DNA of 12,977 nucleotides from Bacteroidota bacterium (GTDB taxonomy: Bacteria > Bacteroidota > Bacteroidia > Chitinophagales > Saprospiraceae): the NCBI GenBank assembly GCA_029573365.1, contig JAKQGD010000657.1, forward strand, positions 1-12,977, in the 5' to 3' direction. This document shows, piece after piece, positions 7,131-12,977 of the stretch. The notes beneath the pieces are model-generated. The model did not search any database. It had not been told where the DNA came from and saw only the letters and a program-made list of their open reading frames with translations. Each line of letters opens with the position of its first letter. The first letter of the stretch is position 1. A program made the translations under genes and the position numbers.

Positions 7131-7219
7131 GATTTGTTGAATTGTCGATTTGTTGATTTGTTGATTTGTCGATTTGCTTTATTTGTCAATTTGTCGATTT
7201 GTTGATTTGTTGATTTGCG
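7131..7219. repeat. Octamer tandem repeat array, 11 units
   Basis: Consensus unit GATTTGTT or GATTTGTC. Reading from 7131, ten units are 8 bases long and one (7179-7187) is 9 bases, for a total of 89 bases. Five units are exactly GATTTGTT (7131, 7147, 7155, 7196, 7204); the rest differ by one or a few bases, often in the last position (T or C). The period is not a multiple of three, so it does not look like a coding repeat. There are no spacers, so it is not a CRISPR array. Such short arrays can change in copy number by slippage. Confidence 0.85.
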
Positions 7220-7223
7220 ACCC

Positions 7224-7271
7224 AACTCGCCAATCCCGATAGCCATCGGGACCAACAACCTAACTCGCCAA
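7224..7271. repeat. Direct repeat AACTCGCCAA flanking hairpin 3
   Basis: The ten bases AACTCGCCAA occur at 7224-7233 and again at 7262-7271. The hairpin at 7234-7251 begins immediately after the first copy. This could be a duplicated unit of a dispersed repeat or, less likely, a target-site duplication around a small insertion. Confidence 0.55.
7234..7251. repeat. Inverted repeat (REP-like hairpin 3)
   Basis: TCCCGAT at 7234-7240 pairs perfectly with ATCGGGA at 7245-7251 around the 4-base loop AGCC. From memory, palindromes built on CCCGATAGC are widespread between genes in Bacteroidota genomes; a genome-wide count would settle this. Confidence 0.65.
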
Positions 7272-7285
7272 CCGCCATTTTTTTT

Positions 7286-7293
7286 TATTTTTG
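7286..7293 (+). promoter_or_regulatory. Possible -7 promoter element of prfC
   Basis: TATTTTTG matches TAnnTTTG and lies 24 bases before the prfC ATG at 7318, a spacing like that of the dehydrogenase promoter at 3612. No TTG box is present about 20 bases upstream, where the second copy of the direct repeat lies. The match falls in a long T run and may be by chance. Confidence 0.4.
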
Positions 7294-7317
7294 CAACCGC
7301 AATTAAAAATACCTTGT

Positions 7318-8898
7318 ATGAGCCATCTGGCGGAGTTGAAAAAACGGAGAACATTCGGCATCATTGCCCACCCTGATGCGGGTAAGACTACCCTCACTGA
7401 GAAGTTGTTGCTTTTTGGGGGAGCCATACAGGAGGCTGGGGCCGTAAAATCAAACAAAATTAAAAAGAGCACGACCTCTGACTTCATGGAGATCGAAAAA
7501 CAAAGAGGTATCTCAGTGGCAACCTCCGTTATGGCATTTGAATACAGGGAAAAGCAGATAAACATCCTCGACACACCCGGCCACAAAGACTTTGCGGAGG
7601 ATACTTATAGGACTCTCACGGCCGTAGACAGTGCCATCGTGGTGATCGACGTAGCAAAAGGGGTAGAAGAGCAGACAGAAAAACTCGTGGAAGTGTGCAG
7701 GATGAGGCATACACCCATCATTGTGTTTATTAATAAGCTGGACCGCGAGGGCAAGGATGGTTTTGATCTTTTGGACGATATAGAACAGAAACTAAACCTT
7801 AAGGTCACTCCGCTGAGCTGGCCTGCCGGTATGGGCCAGTTGTTCAGAGGTGTCTACAGCCTGTACGAAAAAAATCTTATCCTTTTCAGCCCTCATGGCA
7901 AGCAGTCGGAAGAGGATATTATCCTTATCGACAACCTGGAGGATCCGCTTCTGGAACAGAAAGTCGGCAAAAATCTGGCCAATGACCTGCGGAATGATGT
8001 CCATACCATAACCTCTGTGTACCCTGAGTTTAACCGGCAAGACTACCTCGATGGCAAGATATGCCCTGTATTTTTTGGAAGTGCTGTCAATAACTTTGGG
8101 GTTAGAGAATTGCTGGATTGTTTTGTGGATATAGCCCCGGACCCATTGCCACGCGAAACAGAAGAAAGAACCGTAAATCCTGAGGAAACAAAGTTTTCGG
8201 GCTTTGTATTTAAAATTCACGCAAATATGGATCCCAAGCACCGGGACAGGATCGCCTTCCTGCGTATATGCAGCGGCAGCTTCGAGCGAAATAAAAACTA
8301 CTACCATGTACGCCTCGATAAAAATCTGAAATTTCCCAACCCTACGGCTTTTATGGCCTCTAAAAAGTCCGTCATCGACGAAGCGTATCCCGGCGACATT
8401 GTAGGTCTGTACGACTCCGGTAATTTTAAGATAGGCGACACGCTGACTGAAGGAGAGATTCTCCATTTTAAGGGAATTCCAAGTTTTTCGCCGGAGCAGT
8501 TTCGTTTTGTAAATAATACGGACCCGATGAAAACCAAACAACTCAATAAAGGCCTTGATCAGCTTATGGACGAAGGGGTAGCACAGTTATTTACCAAAGA
8601 AGACAATGGCCGTAAAATCATCGGCACTGTGGGAGCTCTGCAGTTTGACGTGATCCAGTACAGACTCAAACATGAATACGGGGCATCATGCAGTTATGAG
8701 CCGGTCAATCTCCATAAAGCCTGCTGGGTGAGCAGTAATAATACGGTGGCCATGAAGGAATTTATGACACGGCGTAAAAAAGACTTGGCAAAAGATACAG
8801 ATGATAAACTGGTCTTCCTCGCAGAGTCAGCCTGGTCCCTCAAGATGGTTCAGGAAAACCATCCGGACATTGAGTTCCATTTTACCAGCGAATTCTGA
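7318..8898 (+). CDS. prfC: Peptide chain release factor 3 (GTPase)
   Basis: A 526-residue translational GTPase, close to the 529 residues of E. coli RF3. It removes RF1 or RF2 from the ribosome after peptide release. GTPase motifs: AHPDAGKT at 17-24 (P-loop), RGISVATSV from residue 63 (switch I; RF3-type, where EF-G usually has RGITI), DTPGH at 85-89 (switch II) and NKLD at 139-142. The LSWPAGMG segment that follows is also RF3-like. The C-terminal part (for example GALQFDVIQYRLKHEYGA) matches RF3 domain III. The ATG at 7318 gives the usual start MSHLAELKKRRTFGIIAH; a TTG at 7291 in the same frame overlaps the -7-like box and is not favoured. It appears to be a single-gene unit, convergent with the dehydrogenase gene whose stop is 9 bases away. 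Confidence 0.97.
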   Translation: MSHLAELKKRRTFGIIAHPDAGKTTLTEKLLLFGGAIQEAGAVKSNKIKKSTTSDFMEIEKQRGISVATSVMAFEYREKQINILDTPGHKDFAEDTYRTLTAVDSAIVVIDVAKGVEEQTEKLVEVCRMRHTPIIVFINKLDREGKDGFDLLDDIEQKLNLKVTPLSWPAGMGQLFRGVYSLYEKNLILFSPHGKQSEEDIILIDNLEDPLLEQKVGKNLANDLRNDVHTITSVYPEFNRQDYLDGKICPVFFGSAVNNFGVRELLDCFVDIAPDPLPRETEERTVNPEETKFSGFVFKIHANMDPKHRDRIAFLRICSGSFERNKNYYHVRLDKNLKFPNPTAFMASKKSVIDEAYPGDIVGLYDSGNFKIGDTLTEGEILHFKGIPSFSPEQFRFVNNTDPMKTKQLNKGLDQLMDEGVAQLFTKEDNGRKIIGTVGALQFDVIQYRLKHEYGASCSYEPVNLHKACWVSSNNTVAMKEFMTRRKKDLAKDTDDKLVFLAESAWSLKMVQENHPDIEFHFTSEF

Positions 8899-8913
8899 CC
8901 TTGTTGATCAGAA
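8893..8913. terminator. Small hairpin spanning two convergent stop codons
   Basis: TTCTGA at 8893-8898 pairs with TCAGAA at 8908-8913 over a 9-base loop. The stem contains the TGA stop of prfC and, on the other strand, the TGA stop of the dehydrogenase gene. It lacks a T tract and the stem is only six pairs, so it is at best a weak bidirectional terminator. Confidence 0.25.
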
Positions 8914-10731
8914 GCAATATTCCCTTTTCTCTATAAGGGCATCAGCAATAAACCTTCTGTTTTCTTTGATATTCTGCAGTGGGTATTTTGTGTATTTCCT
9001 GAGGCCTGATATAAAACCTGGTTGCATAGCAGGATCTACAAAGGATGCTATGGCATCGGTCCCAAATCTCACAACCCTGCTGGATGCATCGTGCATGTAA
9101 GTACGAAGCATGGCTTCATATAGCTTCATGTCACGATCACCGGGATTTTGTGCCAGCTTTTCTATCCTCATCACCAGACTTTCAGCATTAAATACTTCAA
9201 TGATGATGTCGGCGAGATTCATCAGGATTTCCTGCTCAGTTTTAAGATTTAGCTTGCCGCCCATAGCCTGCTGTGCAGCAGTACCCAGCAACATGATGAG
9301 GACTTTCTTAAAATTGGCTACCTGTGATTTCTCCTCAGCGTAAGCACCTACGTACAATTCGCCGTAAGGCACATTATTCATAAGTTCGTTTTGTACAGCC
9401 ATGCCTGGCGTCATCAGGTCGATTTCGCCTTTCATAGCACTTTTGAGTACTGAGCTCATGATTACCATGCGGTTGATCTCATTGGTACCTTCAAAAATCC
9501 TGTTTATTCTTGAGTCGCGGTAGGCTCTGGCTACATGGCCTTCTTCACTGTATCCCATGCCACCGTGGATTTGCACTGTTTCATCCACAATATAATCAAG
9601 GACTTCTGAACCTATAATTTTTATGATGGAACACTCAAGGGCATATTCTTCTGCAGCTTGTCTTTTAGCCATGTCAAAACTTGTGCCCGAATCCGACAGT
9701 TCGTTTTCTGCATGCTGAATGAGCTGTGCTGTACGGTATATGGCAGATTCAATGGTAAATATCCTGATGGCCTGCTCAGCCAGTTTGTGTTTTATGGCCC
9801 CGAATGTAGCGATCGGCACATCAAACTGCTCTCTTTCAAGGGCGTATTTCAGTCCGATGCTCATTACTTTTTTGCATCCTCCCAGACAACTTGCTCCAAG
9901 CTTAAATCGACCTGTATTGAGTACATTGAAGGCTATAAGGTGACCTTTTCCTATCTCGCCCAACAGGTTTGCGGCAGGTACCTCGACATTTTCCATAAAA
10001 ACCATCCTGGTGGAAGAGCCCTTAATGCCCAATTTCTTTTCTTCTTCGCCGAGGGTAAGTCCTGCCATGCCTTTTTCGAGGATGAAGGCTGTAAATCCTG
10101 ATTTTCCATCCTTCTGGTTTCTGCCATCAACCTGGGCAAAAACCGTAAATATATCGGCAAAACCGGCATTGGTGATCCACATCTTCTGTCCGTTGAGCAG
10201 GTAATGGCTTCCGTCGTCTGAGAGTACTGCCGTGGACCTGGCAGATAAAGCATCGGAGCCGCTTGATGGCTCAGTGAGGCAGTAGCTGGCCTTTAGTTCG
10301 CCGGATACAAGCCTCGGCAGGTATTTGTCTTTCTGTGCATCTGTACCATAATAAAGAAGAGGCAGCATACCTATGCCTGTATGTGCATTGTAGCTTACGC
10401 TGAATGAGCCTGATGGCCCTATCTCTTCGCCTATGAGCGTATTGGTAATAAAGTCGAGGTGGCTGCCGCCGTATTCTTCAGACATGTGAGTGCCAAAAAA
10501 ACCAAGATCAGCAAACTGCTTCATCAGTGATGGAACCAGCCCTTCTTCCAGCTTTTCTATTCTGTCAGTCACAGGATGTATCTCCTGCTCTACAAACGAC
10601 CTGACGGTTTCGCGGATCATTTGTTGTTCTTCGTTAAACTCTTCAGGGATAAAAAGGTCGGCAGCATTGCTTTCCTTGATGAGGAATTCTCCTCCTTTAA
10701 GCACTTTTGAATCAGAAATGACAGAAGACAT
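8908..10731 (-). CDS. Acyl-CoA dehydrogenase with C-terminal extension (VLCAD/ACAD9-like)
   Basis: A 607-residue flavoenzyme for the first step of fatty-acid beta-oxidation. The opening, with GGEFLIKES and FIPEEFNEEQQMIRETV, is of the kind found in Bacteroidota acyl-CoA dehydrogenases. Core motifs: EEYGGSHLDF near 85-94, YCLTEPSSGSDA at 150-161, NGQKMWITNAG at 180-190, QIHGGMGYSEEGHVARAYRDSRI, and FEGTNEINR with Glu414 at the catalytic-base position known from medium- and short-chain enzymes. About 170 residues follow the core as a helical C-terminal domain, as in very-long-chain enzymes, which suggests long-chain substrates and perhaps membrane contact, though this is inference. It is a different subfamily from the dehydrogenase at 3646-5460. 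No thiolase, hydratase or hydroxyacyl-CoA dehydrogenase gene is next to it. It has its own promoter at 10766-10796, and its stop nearly meets that of prfC. Confidence 0.95.
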   Translation of the reverse strand: MSSVISDSKVLKGGEFLIKESNAADLFIPEEFNEEQQMIRETVRSFVEQEIHPVTDRIEKLEEGLVPSLMKQFADLGFFGTHMSEEYGGSHLDFITNTLIGEEIGPSGSFSVSYNAHTGIGMLPLLYYGTDAQKDKYLPRLVSGELKASYCLTEPSSGSDALSARSTAVLSDDGSHYLLNGQKMWITNAGFADIFTVFAQVDGRNQKDGKSGFTAFILEKGMAGLTLGEEEKKLGIKGSSTRMVFMENVEVPAANLLGEIGKGHLIAFNVLNTGRFKLGASCLGGCKKVMSIGLKYALEREQFDVPIATFGAIKHKLAEQAIRIFTIESAIYRTAQLIQHAENELSDSGTSFDMAKRQAAEEYALECSIIKIIGSEVLDYIVDETVQIHGGMGYSEEGHVARAYRDSRINRIFEGTNEINRMVIMSSVLKSAMKGEIDLMTPGMAVQNELMNNVPYGELYVGAYAEEKSQVANFKKVLIMLLGTAAQQAMGGKLNLKTEQEILMNLADIIIEVFNAESLVMRIEKLAQNPGDRDMKLYEAMLRTYMHDASSRVVRFGTDAIASFVDPAMQPGFISGLRKYTKYPLQNIKENRRFIADALIEKREYCF

Positions 10732-10765
10732 GGCTGTTAATGTTAAGGTTTTAAAAAATTAAACT

Positions 10766-10796
10766 CAAAGTTAAATATTTATTCTTATACTGTCAA
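10766..10796 (-). promoter_or_regulatory. Bacteroidota-type promoter of the second acyl-CoA dehydrogenase gene
   Basis: On the minus strand, TTG (10796 to 10794), a 20-base spacer, and TAACTTTG (10773 to 10766) match the TTG / TAnnTTTG pattern. The ATG at 10731 is 34 bases past the box. The box and the leader after it repeat those of the first dehydrogenase gene almost exactly. Confidence 0.7.
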
Positions 10797-10816
10797 TATC
10801 CTGTACCATAAATTTG

Positions 10817-10830
10817 TTAAAATATTTTAA
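10817..10830. promoter_or_regulatory. Perfect 14-base AT-only palindrome, possible operator
   Basis: TTAAAATATTTTAA is a perfect palindrome 20 bases upstream of the TTG box of the minus-strand dehydrogenase promoter, inside the divergent gap shared with the CotH-like gene. It could bind a dimeric regulator. AT-only palindromes arise easily by chance in such sequence, so support is weak. Confidence 0.3.
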
Positions 10831-10857
10831 TAGACAGATAGTTATCTCATATTTATG

Positions 10858-10867
10858 GGGTTAACCC
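10858..10867. promoter_or_regulatory. Perfect 10-base palindrome GGGTTAACCC, possible operator
   Basis: GGGTTAACCC stands out as GC-containing in an AT-rich divergent region. It lies about midway between the dehydrogenase start (10731) and the CotH-like start (10975). No known regulator site is assigned. Confidence 0.3.
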
Positions 10868-10948
10868 AATGTTAATTTATTGACCGAAAGGCATCATTGC
10901 CTACAGGCTTTATGCAATAAAACAAAGCCTTGTTTGCTGAGGTATTTG

Positions 10949-10956
10949 TAACTTTG
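10949..10956 (+). promoter_or_regulatory. Possible -7 promoter element of the CotH-like gene
   Basis: TAACTTTG matches TAnnTTTG and lies 18 bases before the ATG at 10975. The nearest fitting TTG (10930-10932) leaves a 16-base spacer, shorter than the usual 19-21. Bases after the box (AAATAAAATCC) differ from those of the two dehydrogenase promoters. Confidence 0.45.
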
Positions 10957-10974
10957 AAATAAAATCCACACCTG

Positions 10975-12585
10975 ATGAATAAGTTTGTAATGTTTTTTCT
11001 TGTTTGCCTCCCGTTTATGGTAGGAGGTCAGGTGATTTTTGAGTCGTCAAATCTGCCTGTCATTTCCATCAATACCCTGGGCCAGCCCATAGTTGATGAG
11101 CCCAAGATAAACGTGCAGTTTAGAGTCATATACAACGGGCCCGGCAAGGAAAACAGGATTACGGACCCGGCTACACATTACGACGGTCGGGCGGGCATAG
11201 AGTTGCGGGGCTCTACCTCCCAGTGGTTTCCCAAAAAACCTTATGGAATAGAATTGCGTGACAATGCCGGCAATGACATCAACGCTTCTCTTATAGATAT
11301 GCCTGAAGAAAGCGACTGGATACTCAATGCCACCTACAATGACAAAACTCTAATGAGGGATGGCTTGTATTACATCCTGGCAGGAAGTTTTATGAATTAT
11401 GCCCCGAGGGTTCGTTATAACGAGCTCCTAATCAATGGTCAGTATGAAGGTATCTACCTGCTTCTGGAAAAAATTAAAAGGGACAAAAACAGGGTAGACA
11501 TCGACAAACTTGAGGCGATGGACAGTGCCGGAGATGCCCTGACAGGAGGCTACATCCTAAAAATGGACAAGGTCAATGGATCCAACACAGGGGATGGCTG
11601 GAACTCTCCATATCCTCCTTTTCCGGGAGCGTGGCAAAAGACCTTTTTTCAGTATGAATATCCTGACTCCAGAGACATCACCGCGGTACAAAAAAACTAT
11701 ATCACCGGGTTTATATCCCAAATGGAAAATGCCATAGCTTCGCCAGACTACAGACATCCGGAGACAGGATACAGAAAATGGATTGACACACAAAGCCTCA
11801 TGGATTATATCATCATCAACGAACTGGCTAAAAATCCTGACGCTTACAGACTCAGCACATTTTTTTACAAGGAGCGGGACAGTGACGGGGGTAAGGTACA
11901 TTTCGGGCCCGTCTGGGACAATAATCTGGGTTTTGGCAATGTAGATTACTGTACACAGGGCAATCCCGAAGGACTGGTCATAACAGATTTTAATACAGTC
12001 TGCCCCGGTGACGGGTGGGTAATACACTTCTGGTGGAAAAAATTTCTGGAGGACGAAGATTTTTATTTTTCGCTCAAAAAAAGGTGGAAACAACTGCGTG
12101 CAGCACAGCTGTCGGACGACAGGATCCACTTTGTCATAGATTCCATCAGCACTTTACTAAGTAAGGCACAGGGAAGGAATTTCCAGAGGTGGCCTGTGCT
12201 CGGACAATATGTGTGGCCCAATTACTATGTCGGACAAACCTACGACGAAGAACTGCGGTGGTTCAGGAGCTGGATGGGCAGCAGGCTTGCCTTTCTTGAC
12301 ATGACGTGGGATGTGAGGTCAGATACTGTTTTAATACCTGATGGCAAAGGGTACACGGTGACCCCAAACCCGGTGTCGGATATGCTTACGATTACTTCAC
12401 GAGACAGGATACCTGACGGAACCCTGTTTTTTGTACTCAATATGAATGGTCAAAGAACAGCCCTCAGAGGCACCCGCACGACCTATCAGGTAGAGGCTGA
12501 CGTTTCGGGCCTGATACCGGGAGTATATTGTCTGTTTATTAAAGAAAAAGACAAGGACACACCCATCAAATTTGTAAAACTATAG
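10975..12585 (+). CDS. Secreted CotH-kinase-family protein with C-terminal type IX sorting domain
   Basis: A 536-residue protein. Residues 1-19 form a signal peptide (basic start, hydrophobic core, VGGQ). The CotH-like region runs from about 40 to 440: AGIELRGSTSQWFPKKPYGIELRD at 73-96, DWILNATYNDKTLMRD at 114-129 with Lys124, ELLINGQYEGIYLLLEKIKRDKNRVDI at 150-176 with Glu165, and GPVWDNNLGFGN at 311-322 with Asp315. These are the conserved blocks of the atypical protein-kinase fold first studied in the Bacillus spore coat protein CotH. Residues from about 455 to 536 (TVTPNPVSDMLTI, then SGLIPGVYCLF and a final KFVKL) match the type A C-terminal domain that directs export by the type IX system. 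The protein is therefore probably secreted or surface-attached. Its substrate is unknown, and kinase activity is inferred from family only. Confidence 0.9.
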   Translation: MNKFVMFFLVCLPFMVGGQVIFESSNLPVISINTLGQPIVDEPKINVQFRVIYNGPGKENRITDPATHYDGRAGIELRGSTSQWFPKKPYGIELRDNAGNDINASLIDMPEESDWILNATYNDKTLMRDGLYYILAGSFMNYAPRVRYNELLINGQYEGIYLLLEKIKRDKNRVDIDKLEAMDSAGDALTGGYILKMDKVNGSNTGDGWNSPYPPFPGAWQKTFFQYEYPDSRDITAVQKNYITGFISQMENAIASPDYRHPETGYRKWIDTQSLMDYIIINELAKNPDAYRLSTFFYKERDSDGGKVHFGPVWDNNLGFGNVDYCTQGNPEGLVITDFNTVCPGDGWVIHFWWKKFLEDEDFYFSLKKRWKQLRAAQLSDDRIHFVIDSISTLLSKAQGRNFQRWPVLGQYVWPNYYVGQTYDEELRWFRSWMGSRLAFLDMTWDVRSDTVLIPDGKGYTVTPNPVSDMLTITSRDRIPDGTLFFVLNMNGQRTALRGTRTTYQVEADVSGLIPGVYCLFIKEKDKDTPIKFVKL

Positions 12586-12643
12586 CCTTTAGCAGGAATA
12601 TGTCAGTCTTTATCCACCGATCATTTAAAATCGCGGCCCTTTC

Positions 12644-12977
12644 ATGACAGAAATGTCCTATACTAATGAGTTTGCAAAGCATCGCGGCCTGTTGCTGGTA
12701 CTGGCTGGCGGGGTGCTGTCATTGTTGTTTTGGGTTGCAGATCCGTTTGGTCTGGGAGGCAAAGGAGTAACGGTACTTTCTGTGGCGGTGCTTATGGTCT
12801 TTTTATGGGTGACAGATGCCATGCCTATGCCTGTGGTGGCCATCCTACCGTTGGTGCTGTTTCCGTTGCTGGGAATTTCCACGCTGGAAAAGGCATCCGC
12901 ATCGTATTCAAATCCTGTCATTTATCTTTTTTTCGGTGGTTTTATGCTCGGCCTCGCCATAGAGAAATGGCAACTGC
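12644..12977 (+). CDS. DASS/SLC13 family sodium-coupled anion (dicarboxylate) symporter, N-terminal part (3' end outside window)
   Basis: The frame opens at ATG 12644 and remains open to the window edge, giving 111 residues plus one base. It is rich in membrane segments: about 15-31, 41-57, 62-78 and 91-108. The sequence ASASYSNPVIYLFFGGFMLGLAIEKW (residues 84-109) and the earlier WVTDAMPMPVVAILPLVLFPLLGI are characteristic of the N-terminal part of the divalent anion:Na+ symporter family, which imports succinate, malate, citrate or similar anions, or sulfate in some members. The SNT substrate-binding motifs lie further on and are not in view, so the substrate cannot be narrowed. An in-frame ATG at 12653 is an alternative start. 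The gene begins 58 bases after the CotH-like gene on the same strand, with no recognisable -7 box between, so read-through is possible. Confidence 0.88.
   Translation, partial: MTEMSYTNEFAKHRGLLLVLAGGVLSLLFWVADPFGLGGKGVTVLSVAVLMVFLWVTDAMPMPVVAILPLVLFPLLGISTLEKASASYSNPVIYLFFGGFMLGLAIEKWQL

Larger units (their letters stand above)
7017..7317. other. Repeat-rich intergenic region between the 126-residue gene and prfC
   Basis: About 300 bases without a convincing gene. From left to right: an AT-rich stretch, a hairpin at 7054-7073, a hairpin at 7090-7109 with an imperfect direct repeat CGCTT(C)TATCCC around it (7084-7094 and 7113-7124), an 11-unit octamer array at 7131-7219, and a hairpin at 7234-7251 flanked by the direct repeat AACTCGCCAA (7224-7233 and 7262-7271). 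A -7-like box for prfC follows. The region has the look of a REP-type composite intergenic element. Open frames running through the array are low-complexity and rejected as genes. Confidence 0.75.

Noticed and set aside
7131..7219. CRISPR array
   Set aside because: The units are 8 bases long with no spacers, and there are no cas genes in the window.
7118..7354. Minus-strand 78-codon open frame running through the octamer array
   Set aside because: Its low-complexity Asn/Lys/Gln-rich product is just the tandem repeat read in frame, and it overlaps the start of prfC.
7792..8541. A 249-codon minus-strand open frame inside prfC
   Set aside because: prfC is certain from its GTPase motifs. The antisense product has no recognisable domain, and such frames are common opposite real genes.
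11557..12129. A 190-codon minus-strand open frame inside the CotH-like gene
   Set aside because: It is opposite the conserved kinase-fold region and its product shows no domain or promoter.
1..12977. tRNA, rRNA, insertion sequence, phage or defence genes
   Set aside because: I saw no cloverleaf-like conserved arms, rRNA segments, transposase, integrase or nuclease motifs; all sizeable frames on the coding strands are explained by the listed genes.

Overview
The window looks like an ordinary chromosomal stretch from a member of the Bacteroidota. Signs are a predicted type IX secretion C-terminal domain on a CotH-like protein, upstream boxes matching the Bacteroidota -7 promoter consensus TAnnTTTG, little Shine-Dalgarno sequence before starts, and a lipoprotein with a Bacteroidota-like signal peptide. 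A Saprospiria or Chitinophagia relative is plausible, but this is a guess from the feel of the proteins and not from a search.

Layout. Bases 1-531 hold the C-terminal part of imidazolonepropionase (hutI). A probable two-gene operon follows: a flippase-like membrane protein (625-1674) and a stand-alone heptose-phosphate nucleotidyltransferase domain (1674-2159). A lipoprotein gene of unknown function converges on it (2172-3332, minus). After a 313-base AT-rich gap come an acyl-CoA dehydrogenase with N- and C-terminal extensions (3646-5460) and an SCP2 lipid-carrier protein (5480-5776). A minus-strand pair converges on these: an unknown 126-residue protein (6636-7016) followed by an acyl-ACP thioesterase (5830-6582). 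Bases 7017-7317 are a repeat-rich intergenic region with three hairpins and an 11-copy octamer array. Then come peptide chain release factor 3 (7318-8898), a convergent second acyl-CoA dehydrogenase (8908-10731, minus), a divergent CotH-like secreted protein (10975-12585), and the start of a DASS/SLC13 transporter that runs off the end (12644-12977).

How the genes fit together. Four products deal with acyl chains or lipids: two acyl-CoA dehydrogenases, an SCP2 carrier and an acyl-ACP thioesterase. The two dehydrogenases are of different subfamilies and sit on opposite strands 5 kb apart. Yet both start from nearly the same promoter and leader: a TTG box, 20 bases, then the same 22-base stretch starting at the -7 element. 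That suggests shared control and is the most interesting observation here. I see no convincing new defence, mobile or biosynthetic system. The unknowns worth following are the lipoprotein, the 126-residue protein and the repeat region.
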